Assembly (NCBI RefSeq): GCF_009730915.1
Contig: NW_024088559.1
Coordinates: 1 to 64,000 of the forward strand
Length of the DNA stretch: 64,000 bases
From: Dioscorea cayenensis subsp. rotundata
Taxonomy: Eukaryota > Streptophyta > Magnoliopsida > Dioscoreales > Dioscoreaceae
Direction: 5' to 3'
In this document: piece by piece, positions 1 to 17,946 of the stretch
Layout of the letters: each line of letters starts with the position of its first letter
Position numbering within the stretch: position 1 is the first letter of the stretch
The notes under the pieces: generated by a model
Seen by the model: the letters and a program-made list of their open reading frames with translations, nothing else
What the model was told of the DNA's origin: nothing
The model's database searches: none
Made by a program: the position numbers and the translations under genes

Positions 1-1507
1 AGAAAAGAAGCCAAAAGTAGATCAGTACTTGCACCCAGGAATCTAGAAGCTAACAAACGTGAAGACACATAATACTACCTGCCTCAATTAAACTTGGCTC
101 CATCCAAACAGGGCGTTAAAATCCAGCACTGGGAATTAAATGGATGTTATCTTCAACAATTTACTTTTTTGACTTAAAACCAACATCCACACTCCTGCTT
201 AAAGAAAAAAGGAAAAGGAGATGGCATATAAATATACACATTTCTTTAACTTGTTTTACCAACCATTTTCTTTAAGATTTTCATGATGGCAAGGCATGTA
301 TGGTGATCCATACAAACCAAGGTCTTCCTGTAAAACTCTTAATCATGCTGATTGCTACAGACTCATCTCATTAAAGTACATGAAAACCTGAAATGCGATC
401 AAGCAAAACATTATTACTGAAGACTCTGTCATCAAAATGCTTAAGAAAATATAAGGCTCAACAGCTCCATGCATTATCCCTTCCCTAATCCTAAAATTCA
501 AGCACTCAAAACACAAAAGCAAATCGAACCTTATGCATCATTTAGGTTGAATAAACATGAGATATCCTGCTGTCAAAATTTTTCTGTCTCATATTACATT
601 CGGCTAATTAATTGAAGGCTATTGCAATATTGTAGTTAAAAATAAATCCCACCATTACTGGAAGTCATAAACCTACATTCCCTAAAAATTATATCAACTT
701 TATTTGTGCTACAGCATATCACATGTTGTTTTCCTATGCAAGCCACATTGGTAAAAACGATCCATCAGTTTGCCCAACCATTTTTTTTATGAATACCAAG
801 GTTTCAAAGCAAGATGGATCTTATCTAACATCTTGATTTAATGCTCCCAATTCATAAAATCCGTGAATATAGTTTCTCACACCAGCAATCTAAGCTCTTT
901 CTAAAAAAACATAATAGCCTTTCAGTTGTATGATGATGAACCTTTCTCCTGGTTGCCATGAATAATAATTTAGCTTGTATCACCATATCTCCTTATGCTT
1001 CAACTGAAAACCAAGCCAATGTCGTTACTCTATACTGAATGCCCATACAATCTAAAAGGAACATTCCAATAATTCCTTTCAGTAGGCCATCCCTTATTAA
1101 ATACCTTGCTGAATCTGCTATAACACCACAGCATGATTTAATGTTCAACAACGAATTTTTACTTCAGCTAAATAATTAAGACCTTTGAGATGGCTTGAGT
1201 ATAAGAACCAGGAAAGGAAGCATGTAAACAAACTATTAGAGTCAAATGTTATCATCTGAATATGTTTAAGCACTCCCTCAAAATGAAAATTTCAATAATC
1301 TAATGAATAACTACTGTAATTTTAACAATTGAATGAGTTCATTCCGTCTAATATTTTCGGGAAGAAACAGGTGTTTTGATGAACAAGCAAATGATATGAC
1401 ATGAATCATTGACAATACGATAAATAACTAATTTGTTTATAGAAATAGAAAAAGCATAAAATTTAGAAATACTTGTAAATGTTTTTTTGATAAATATTTG
1501 CACAAAC
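1..1507. other. Left-edge non-coding stretch, probably a large PGI intron
   Basis: AT-rich sequence with no exon I can recognise on either strand. The PGI exon ending at 1508 stops after residue 486, and the roughly 75 C-terminal residues expected for the family are not found here. The simplest reading is an intron of more than 1.5 kb with the last exons beyond the left edge. An uncertain alternative is a PGI copy truncated at its 3' end. Confidence 0.6.
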
Positions 1508-8194
<6,687 letters not shown>

Positions 8195-8617
8195 GATGAT
8201 TCTAGCTAGGGTTTGCCCTTGCCGATCAATTGTGGGAAGAAGGAAGGAGATGGAGAGAAGGATTCGAGATCGTGATGACGGTGCTGGTATTTGGCTTTAT
8301 TTGGTTCTAGAGATCAGGGCACGGGAAGATCGTGACCGAACACGTGGAAGTCGTTGAGTCAGAAAGCAACCGTATCGTTAAAAAACTGGGGGTGCTGTAA
8401 ACTACCGAATATTCCCGCGCGCTCGCTGGTTTTTTTTTTTGGGAAGACCGCCTTCGGGAAAGCTTCTGGATCATTGTTGAGAATTGGAATTTATAGAGTG
8501 GAAAATAAGTGGTTTTTTTTTTCTATTAATATATTTTATTCTTTTAAAATTTTAAATGGTGTAGGCTTGTAGGAAATAAGTGGAAAATAAATCGAAGAAA
8601 ATGTAGAAAAATTTGAG
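8195..8617. other. PGI promoter and 5' leader region
   Basis: Contains the presumed PGI 5' UTR and promoter, read leftward. An aaaccctag telo-box-like motif on the minus strand lies just upstream of the ATG (about 8204-8214). No gene is seen on either strand. Confidence 0.5.
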
Positions 8618-8690
8618 CGACTCCGCTGGGGATCGAACCCAGAATCTCTGGTTCCGTAGACCAGCGCCTTATCCATTGGGCCACGGAGTC
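8618..8690 (-). tRNA. tRNA-Arg (ACG)
   Basis: Reverse complement begins GACTCCG and ends CGGAGTC plus discriminator G, giving a perfect 7-bp acceptor stem. The D-arm contains GGATAAGG, the anticodon arm is CTGGT-CTACGGA-ACCAG with anticodon ACG, and the T-arm carries GGTTCGATCC. Length is 73 nt with no intron and no encoded CCA, as expected for a plant nuclear tRNA. ACG is wobble-modified to ICG and reads CGU/CGC/CGA. It sits 424 bp upstream of the PGI start on the same strand. Confidence 0.97.
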
Positions 8691-9821
8691 ATTTGTTTAA
8701 ATTATATAGAATACATATTATAATTTTATTAATAACTTGATCCACTTGAATTGATAATTAATGAGTAATCTGATGAGCCGACATATAATTAATATAGGCA
8801 CCAATACCATACAGTCCCCATCCCTTATTCCCTTATCCAAAACAGATTATTGCATGCCCTATGATGAACAATATAGACATATGTATTTTGAAACTATAAA
8901 GATTGAAATGAACAGAAAAAAGGCAAAACACAAAGTTCAATTTATTTATTTTAAAAATATTTCACCCAAAATGAATGTTGAGATAAAATTTTTAGCCCAA
9001 AAAATATAATTAAATTTTTATATATATATATTTTTTGGTTGATCTCTTTTTTTTTTCTTGTTTAATTGAAATCTAGTATATGAGATGCTAGCTAGCATGA
9101 TAAAAGCATGCATATCAATTTGGTAAGTTACATTTCAATCCAAATCACTCCAAATTTTACGTCAATTAGAGGAATTTTAAAAAATATGATATGCTTTAAT
9201 TGTCTATCAATTGTATTAAACATTTAAAAATATAAAAATAGAACCTTTTTTAAAAATAAATAAAGAAAAAAATAGAAGGCAAATTATTTCGTGCATGCAG
9301 ATATACATGCATTAACACTAGATTTCATTAATTCCTCTCATTTATTATATATGTGCATATATAGATTATATATCATTGGCAGCTTAATTCCCAAGTCCTT
9401 GCTGTAGAGTTATGGAGGCATCATGATGAGTGAATTGGTATCATAAATTTACTACTTTTTCTTTTGTGTGTGATATTTTTTAGCATTCTCCTATTGATGT
9501 CTTTGTATTTCACATTCTGATTATAATAATTTTATTGATTTTTATGTGGGTGATATTATTCTTTTATAGTGGGAACTTTGGTACGTGCATATTAATAATA
9601 ATTTCATTTAGTGATCTCAGCATTTTGACATGGCATTATAGAAATGATTTCTTAGAGTAATTAGTATATATGCAGATTGCAGAGGGATTACTCAGTAATT
9701 AGCAAAAGATTACCTACTTCTTATATATGCAGAGGGATTACTTCCTATATATACAAACTAAATTATGTCCTCTTTTTCTTCTTTAGCAAGATCCTTTAAT
9801 TATTTGAATGGCGCTAAACTT

Positions 9822-9857
<36 letters not shown>

Positions 9858-10746
9858 GTGTGTGTGTGTGCTCTTAATCAAGTATATAAAATTCTCATCC
9901 CACAAGTTATATATGATCACAGTACGTTGATGACTGCATAATCATATGAGTACCATTAGTTTGAGCTTCAGAACTTGGTCCCTTTCTGAGTTTTAGAACC
10001 AATCCCTTCTTAGTACAAAACATTATCATGCAATACATAAGTCGGATCTATTTGTCTACAGAATATATATATATTTAAAAAAAAAATCTTGTATGTATTA
10101 TATATATATACAACACTAATGAGATTATATACATATAATAGTGTCAGATCCATCCGATTCGGATTTATAAGTTTCTATATATTTATTAATTTTACATGTG
10201 ATGAATATTTGATAATTTCAGTATAATACATTCAATTCAATAAAAAATAGAAGTACCTCAACAAATTAAAACCATTTTATATATTTCATGGAAACACAAA
10301 CCTCTCATAGAAGAATTCCTAAAACCCATTTCACACACACACACACACACTAATTAACTAGAAGAAAACAAATTAATTATAAGTAGAAAAACTAAAGGAG
10401 AAGAAGCAACAAAGAAACGCGTCAGTGCACCAAGTCCGAAGCATGGGACAGACAGGGCAGGGCCCTCACTTTAAGATGCTTTATGACCCCACCCATAATT
10501 ATGACTATTATCTCGCGTATAGGAATCCACTACAAAACCAACCCAAAAAGGGTAAGGGAAAAGGGAAAAGGGAAAAGGAAAAAGGAAAAGGCCAAAGAAA
10601 ACATATACTCCTATCAAAGAGCTAGTGTGTTCACACTGAATTCACATATATTAATTCCCTTAATAAATACCAAAGATCAGTTCCCACTTACTCCACCCCA
10701 TCATCTCACTTCATTGATGCATGGCCTGTCCTTAATTAATTAAGTC
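8691..10746. other. Intergenic, AT-rich
   Basis: About 2 kb with no supported gene. It holds a (TA)n tract running into (CA)/(TG) at 9824-9870 and a (CA)n run near 10330-10347. A purine-rich ggaaaa run lies at 10553-10592. The last few hundred bases should contain the promoter of the downstream lipase. Short ORFs here, such as the one at 10425, have low-complexity Lys/Glu content and look fortuitous. Confidence 0.6.
9824..9870. repeat. Compound (TA)n/(CA)n/(TG)n microsatellite
   Basis: Uninterrupted TA dinucleotides from 9824 run into tacacacgtgtgtgtgtgtg. Similar simple tracts occur at 11642-11675, 12002-12026, 16680-16728 and 16835-16865 (TA), 15624-15653 (ATT), 39911-39943 (TG), 50184-50208 and 50366-50393 (TAA). 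Confidence 0.95.
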
Positions 10747-11639
10747 ATGACACCATTGCAGTACTTCCTCTTCATCCTCTTCTTCTTCAGTCCTCTTCTC
10801 CGGCCACATATCTCTTCATCTCGTTCACTCACTGATGAGTCCTGCAGCTTGATCACATCCCCTGACACTGATGGCATATGCTCATCAATGGTCACTCCTC
10901 ACGGTTATAAGTGTCAAGAGTTTGAGGTGATAGATCAGTTTATTTAAATTTAAATTAATTATAATTAATAGTTTAATTTGTATATAGGTGAAAACAGAGG
11001 ACGGATACATTCTGAGCATGCAAAGGATACCGGAGGGTCGAGTTGCAGGAGATGGTGGAGCCAATCGCCAACCTGTGCTCTTACAACATGGAATTCTCAT
11101 GGTATATATATATATATGTATTTTTATAATTTTACACTATAAAAAATTATTCATTTTAGATTAACAAATCGAAGAATAGAATATAATATAATATATAAAT
11201 GGGGTAGCACATGCACATGCACATGCATGCATGCATGCCAATGCATCAGAGATTAATTTGTGCTTGAACGTGAGGCTTTTTTCTGTCTGTTTATAAAGTA
11301 TAACGCGTATGTATACCTTTTCAAATTAAGCCTTATTAATGTGTAAGCTTTTGTGTGTGGGAAATTAAAGAGAGATTCTAATTTCTAAGCATGCATATGC
11401 ATGCATGGTGATCTCATCTTATCAACTTTGCAGAAAAAATCCAATGAATTGAGTGAGGTTCAAGTTCCAAAAAAGATGATTTTTTACTATTTGTTTAAGG
11501 TTGTGATTTTTATGTGATCTAGTTGTGTTCACACACTAATTAATGAAAGAATATATCAGATTATTAACAGATACATGATATATATAAGCATATTATAAGC
11601 ATAAATGGTAATACTAATACCATGTGCGTTAATTTGCAA

Positions 11640-11677
<38 letters not shown>

Positions 11678-14087
11678 AGGGTATAATTAAACATCAACCG
11701 GTCGAATATATTCGTAGATATATGTCATTAATTAAGTTATAAATATATTTGTGATAATATTAATTAATGGATATATGGCGGCGGTGATTAATTAATTTTG
11801 ACATGCAGGATGGAATGACATGGCTATTAAACTCACCTGAGGAGTCCCTTGCATTTGTGTTAGCAGATAGAGGGTTTGATGTGTGGATTGCTAACACTAG
11901 AGGAACTAAGTGGAGTCGCCAGCATGTCACTCTAGACCCTTCATCCCGGGTTGGTTGATTAATTTGTTTTTTTTTTTTCTCTTAATTATTTGTTTTCACT
12001 GTATATATATATATATATATATATATTCATAATATGAACTTAATTCTTCTCTATATTCATTTAATCACCACTTCTTCAGTATTATTAATAATATGAAAAA
12101 TTATGGTCTATGTCAGAAGGAAGGCATATATACACCATTTTTTCTTCTTCTTTTGAATAAATATCTCAAACGAATAAAATTATTTTTGGTTCAGGTGCCT
12201 TGACTCAGTGATGCTTTTATATTTTTAAAAATATTTAATATGAGTCATGAATTTAGTTTTTTTTTATTCATCATTTCAAAAAGAGAGTTTGCTTGACATG
12301 ATTAGGCAAGAAACTTATTTTTACCTATTTTCTCCTATTGACATAAAAGTCAAGACAGAGAAAAATAGTAATTTTATTATACTGATAGGATTTTGCTATA
12401 TTGGCTTCTGATGAGTTGTTGTGAATATTACAACTATATATTGTTTTTTTTATTTGAAAAGCGAATAAAATAAGCATTTGTTTCAAATACATGGCAAAAG
12501 ACAGTAAAGCACCATTTAGGATGAAAATGGAAAACAAGTGCAAAAACCTCATTAAACATTTTTGAAAATATATGTATGGAATGAATATTGAATAAAAATG
12601 CCTTTATTTCCTATATTAAAATAAAATCAGATTATCAATAATTATCATTCTCTCTTAATTTATACAAAGTTTTTTTATATATATTATTCTTTTAAAATTA
12701 TTATTCTTCCAATAAATTCTCTCTCTCTCACACACACACTTCTTCTCCTTCAATTCTTCTTCCTTTATTGGGAACAGGCATATTGGAATTGGTCCTGGGA
12801 TGAATTGGTTATGTATGACCTCCCTGCTACCTTTGACTTTGTGTTCAGTCACACTGGCCAAAAGCTGGACTATGTTGGTCATTCTCTGGTAATGATTAAA
12901 TCTTTGTATTTTAAAGAGAAATACAAGAAGAATAATTCAATTACCATAAATAATTTTTTTTATCTTTGAATTCATTCAGGGAACTCTGATAGCTCTTGCA
13001 TCTTTCTCTGAATGGAAATTAGTGGACAAACTAAAATCAGCGGCACTATTATGCCCAGTAGCTTACTTAACTCACATGACCACTCCAATTGGAATTCTTG
13101 CTGCCAGAGCTTTTGTCGGAGAAGTAATTTAATTTTAATTTTTTTTTTTAAACTCAAAACCTCAAGATGATGTAAATTCATATTGTTTTAATTAATGTAT
13201 CTATCTATATAATGCTTTCTTGTCTTAAATACAGATAACCAGTTGGCTTGGGATGGCAGAGTTCAATCCTAAAGGGTAAGAATTCTCTAAAATTATATAA
13301 AAAAAATTTCCAAGTCATGTAGGACTAAACTTATTTGATATTTGTTTGATTAGAGTTGCGGTGACAAAGTTTTTAAACGCTCTTTGCCATAATCCTGGAG
13401 TTGATTGCTATGATCTCATGACATCTTTCACAGGTAATATATATATATATATCTATATATATAATTCTCCAAAAAATTATACGTCGATCCCATTCAAAAT
13501 TAATAATTTTTATATATGAATACGTACATGTGTCATGTGCTATACATATATATATACAACTCAGGACATAATTGTTGCCTCAATGGATCCACTGTTGAGC
13601 TCTTCCTCAAGTATGAACCACAATCAACTTCTACAAAGACAATGGTACATTTGGCACAAAGTAAGTTTATAATAAGTAACTTATTCTCTCATTGTATTAA
13701 CTTCAACCTCTGAGTTGATTTAATCTAATTAAGATAATACTTGTGTGTTTTTTTTTAAAAAAAATAGCTTTCAGGGATGGTGTGTTGACAAAGTTCAATT
13801 ATGAGAATACAGTTGTTAATTTGGAACACTATGGACAGGCTAAACCTCCGGTGTACAATATATCAAATATACCGGATAATCTTTCACTCTTTTTAAGTTA
13901 TGGAGGAAAAGACTCATTGTCTGATGTTAAAGATGTTCAGCTTTTACTTGATGATCTTAAGTTTCACAATGGTGACAAGTTAGTTGTTCATTATGTTGAG
14001 GATTTTGCACATGCTGATTTTGTGATGGGAGTCGATGCGAAAGAGATGGTCTATAATGCAGTAATCAGTTTTTTCGATCGACAATAA
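10747..14087 (+). CDS. Secreted AB-hydrolase (acidic/triacylglycerol) lipase
   Basis: Member of the AB-hydrolase-associated lipase family (plant triacylglycerol lipase 2-like), predicted to hydrolyse acyl esters. Nine exons: 10747-10926, 10988-11101, 11809-11949, 12778-12888, 12980-13123, 13235-13275, 13354-13433, 13565-13660, 13768-14087; 408 aa in phase throughout. A hydrophobic N-terminal stretch (residues 4-18) followed by Ser/Arg looks like a signal peptide. Visible motifs are QHGILMDG (oxyanion region), a WIANTRGT block, the nucleophile elbow GHSLG in DYVGHSLGT, the acid region GGKDSLSD, and the catalytic His in EDFAHADF. The triad is therefore intact and length is normal for the family. 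Substrate specificity cannot be read from sequence. Confidence 0.94.
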
Positions 14088-14862
14088 ACATATATATACT
14101 GTTTAATAAATTGTACTTTCTTTGGACAATATGATATTTAAAAAATAATAATAATAAACAAAATACATCGATCAAAATGAAGTGTTTCTTTATTTTTACT
14201 AATTAAAAGATACATATATATATATATATTCATAGCATACACTGGTATTGCAACGTGATATATAGAGCTTTAACAACTCATGATACATATATTTGAGTTA
14301 GTGATCAATATGAGAAAAATATAAATGAGGGAAAAAAAAAATCATGACATAACAAATAAGGAAGCTACAAATGAAGGAGGCAATACAAAGAAGGGAGAAA
14401 AAAAAACTGATATAATTATTACAATTCTTTATCAAGCTCAAATTAATACTCAATATATTATTGAAATGATGTTTATATAGCATAAACATAAAGCCAGAGA
14501 TAGAGATCATATCCAACTAATATATAATTAATAACAATACCGAGTATTAACTCTCATACAAACATATTAAATATACAAATCATATAAAATATAAAGCATG
14601 TCAATATATTAAAATACTAATTAACTTTATTTCAATCCTATGTAAAAAAAGTTTCAAAAGCAATAATGTAACTTGGATTATAAGGCAAGCTAAATAGATG
14701 GCTACCTACCATAATTAACCATTGCCAATCATTAATTAACACAGCTTTGCTGATAGTTCAAGGCAATGAACAAGAGCTGCCCAACAAATTAAACATATAA
14801 AAGAGAGAGAGAAAGAGGGGACATATATCAATTGATTAATTAATTAAAGTAGATCTAGGAAA
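14088..14862. other. Intergenic between lipase and phytocyanin genes
   Basis: AT-rich spacer. It carries the lipase 3' UTR, and its right half should hold the phytocyanin promoter; an aacatataaaaga stretch near 14792-14804 could serve as a TATA element about 60 bases before the ATG. No gene is supported. Confidence 0.5.
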
Positions 14863-16354
14863 ATGGAAGTGTTGAAGAAGAGTGTAATGTTTCTTGCACT
14901 AGTTTTGTTGTTGGCATTAATGTTGAACAATGGAGCTGGAGCACTGGCAAAGAACCATGATGTTGGAGGAGACCAAGGCTGGGATGTTTCTACTGATTTT
15001 GGTTCATGGGCTTCCTCCACAACCTTCAGGGTTGGAGACCAACTTGGTGAGTTTTTGTTTTTTTATTTTTTTGTTTTTTCCTGTTTTTGAATAATTTAAA
15101 TCTATGTTGTAAAATGATTAGTGCTTAGAATATTGAAATTGAATAGAGAATTAACGTTCTTAGCTCAAGAATAAGTGGCAAACAATTGCAACACTAGCAC
15201 CTCATTTTACACATAGGGATATTGATGTAGATTACTCTCACTTTAATTAGTTCAATAAAAAACTTTTTCTTAATTTAAATTCACTCTTAAATATCAATAT
15301 TACTGGATGTTTGTTTTCTTTTAAAGTGGTGAATTAAAAAAAAAAAAATTAACTACTCTTGTCTCAATTGTTGTTGAATCACCCAACACTATAAAATGAT
15401 TTTTTTTTTCTTTTGAATTAGTTTGATTTTGATTGAAAATGCTGGATTGAGATACAAATTTTATTTTTATAAATTTGACAATATATTTTTTTTTCTCTTT
15501 ATGATTTCATACAAGTCAAAATTTATATAATTTCAGCATGAGTCACTTCATGGTTGTGGATATTTAAGAAAATATTATTAAAATCTTTTAACCAAACCAA
15601 TAAATTAGAATAGACAAGGTATTAATTATTATTATTATTATTATTATTATTATTTTTTGGTATCTATAATTCACCATGGCATGACATGAATACAAACTTT
15701 CTGTGGTATAAATCTAATATAAATTTTTGTAGGGAAAAATAACAAAAAAAAACTCGAAATGTTTGATATTTTTTATGAATTCTTTCTGAAAATTTTAAAA
15801 TTACTATAGAATCATTAAATCGAACATCCAATCATATGCTTATTAAGCTGAACCGCATTTAAAAGATCATTCATCTTCCAAAAAATAAAAATAAACTTTC
15901 ACTGTAAAATAATTTTAAAAACATTTCGAATAAAACAAACATTTATATATATATTTTTTATAACAAAAACCATGATAATGTGTTTAATAATACATATATA
16001 TTTTTTTTATAATCAGTGTTTACCTACACTCCTGGTTTACATACGGTGGTGGAGCTCGCCGGAGAGAAAGAGTATAACAAGTGTGACTTAAGTGGTGCTC
16101 TAAAATCCATGAGTGATGGCAAGAGCACAGTGAAACTAAGCAAAGCAGGCTATAGATATTTTGCTTGTGGAACCATGGGTCATTGCCAAGAAGGAATGAA
16201 ACTCAAGATTAAGACTTTGGCAGCCAATGAAGTTAGTGATTCTAATACTTCATCATCTTCTCCGTCCTCCACTGCTGTTACCTTCAACCACCCACCTCAT
16301 TTTATTTCTTATGTTATTTTCTTCATGATATTTGTTGTTCTTCTTGTGCTTTAA
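14863..16354 (+). CDS. GPI-anchored phytocyanin (blue copper protein)
   Basis: Small extracellular cupredoxin, likely an electron carrier at the plasma membrane or wall. Two exons (14863-15046 and 16017-16354), 173 aa, split at the conserved phytocyanin intron position (QL|VFTY). A signal peptide runs to about residue 29 (hydrophobic LALVLLLALML). The plastocyanin-like domain follows (VGGDQGWDV, then FRVGDQLVF). Copper ligands are His in LHTVVE, then Cys, His and Met in FACGTMGHCQEGM, so the axial ligand is Met (plantacyanin/uclacyanin type) and not the Gln of stellacyanins. The disulfide Cys pair is NKCDL and GHC. A Ser-rich linker and a hydrophobic tail after residue 155 indicate GPI anchoring. 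Confidence 0.94.
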
Positions 16355-16676
16355 TTCATTCATTCATGATATTTTGTTGTTGAAAATCAGGAACTATATA
16401 TATATATATGGAATTTGTATGACTGTAAATCATTTGGGCATGTCTTGTTTTCTCCTAGGGTTTATTTCTGAAATTAATAAAAGACTAATAATCATTAATT
16501 GAGTTATTTTCTGAAATTCTTTAATTTTGTTTTATTGTCGGTATAATTTTGATATATATAGCCCTGCCCTCCCATGATTGGCATGGGAGGATTTCCACAT
16601 GAATTATGACATGGACATAATTGTCAATTCTGTATTAATTAATGTCCCAAGAAGAAGGTCTATTCATTGGTTTCAC

Positions 16677-16730
<54 letters not shown>

Positions 16731-16831
16731 TTATGTATTTTGATGAGGTCTTCACAATGATTTGTTTGAGATGAAATATAGTATCATATATACCCAATTA
16801 TTATTATTTATAATAATCACTATAAGACAAT

Positions 16832-16867
<36 letters not shown>

Positions 16868-17946
16868 AATTTTGATGTTTTAGTTGTATTATCAACCAAA
16901 TTTTTTTTATTTATTTTATTTATTTATTTATAATAAAAATGGATAAACTCCAACAAAATGTATATAAATATGAAATTAATATCTCAGCACACGTTTATAT
17001 TATCATTTCACTTGAGATGAGATATGAATTCATTTCTTCATAAAAATATGAATATTCTATGCATAAGATCATGTGGCAAGAAATGAAGAGGTTCCCAGTG
17101 ATTTTGATTTATATAAAAAATTATAATCATTTCCATTAATTTACAAAAAAAATTAGATATTTAACATATCCATATATTCGTGCTTTTAACTTGTGAGTGA
17201 GTATTAAACACTAATCATAGTTAACCACATTGTTTTAAATTTAATTTAATTACCACAAATCATTTAGTCAATCAATTTTACAACTTTCACTACTCAATTA
17301 ACATCAAACCCAACTCCCAAATGATTAAATTTTTTTTTTTTTGAGAGACCCAAATGATTATTAAACCTATATTTCTATTCAATTGCAAAAGGGCACAACA
17401 CAATCCAACAATCATGTGGTCAATATTTTTCCAGGTACCAAAGTCTTGGGCCCCACGTAATGAAAAGAACCATGAGTGCGTATACACCATACCTACATCT
17501 TCTTGACCGTCCGATCGACTTTATTAAAAATAAATCAATCATCAATGTACGGCTCTGATCTAGCGGCTGTCGGCCTATCGTTGAAGCCTTGCTAGTTCAT
17601 TCAAATGCACAAGAAAAGGTCAGATCTTGAGGCATTTGAACGGTTGAGATCGCTCACACTCGCCATCGCCGACCACCAGAGGCCCGTTGTTCCCACGGAT
17701 TGGGGAGCAAGCCACATCTTTTTTTTTGTTTCCCGTTTTACCCCCAATGGAACAGTAAAGGTCTATATAAATGAAATGAGTGTATTTCTGTCATTTTACA
17801 TTCATCTCAAAAACCCATCACGAGTTTTCACCTTCTCCGCCTCCGCGCTCAAGCTCGCATCTTCTTGGGCTTTCTGAAATCCCTTTTGATTTTCTAGGGT
17901 TTTCGCCGGCTCTCCTTGCCTAGATCGCTCCGGAGATTTGGTAGGG
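16355..17946. other. Intergenic with (TA)n tracts; DRP3 promoter at its right end
   Basis: Contains the phytocyanin 3' UTR, a long (TA)n run at 16680-16728 and a second at 16835-16865. Base composition turns GC-richer from about 17500, where the DRP3 promoter and 5' UTR should be; a tctagggttttcgcc telo-box-like element lies at 17892-17906. The ORF at 17605-17877 has no recognisable domain and probably lies in promoter or leader sequence. Confidence 0.5.
16568..16590. repeat. Short perfect inverted repeat (hairpin)
   Basis: cctcccatg and catgggagg form a 9-bp perfect stem around a 5-nt loop (attgg). It is an unusually GC-rich stem in AT-rich surroundings, about 215 bp past the phytocyanin stop codon. 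Confidence 0.6.

Noticed and set aside
17605-17877. 90-residue ORF before DRP3
   Set aside because: It overlaps the expected DRP3 promoter and 5' UTR, with no domain or splice context.
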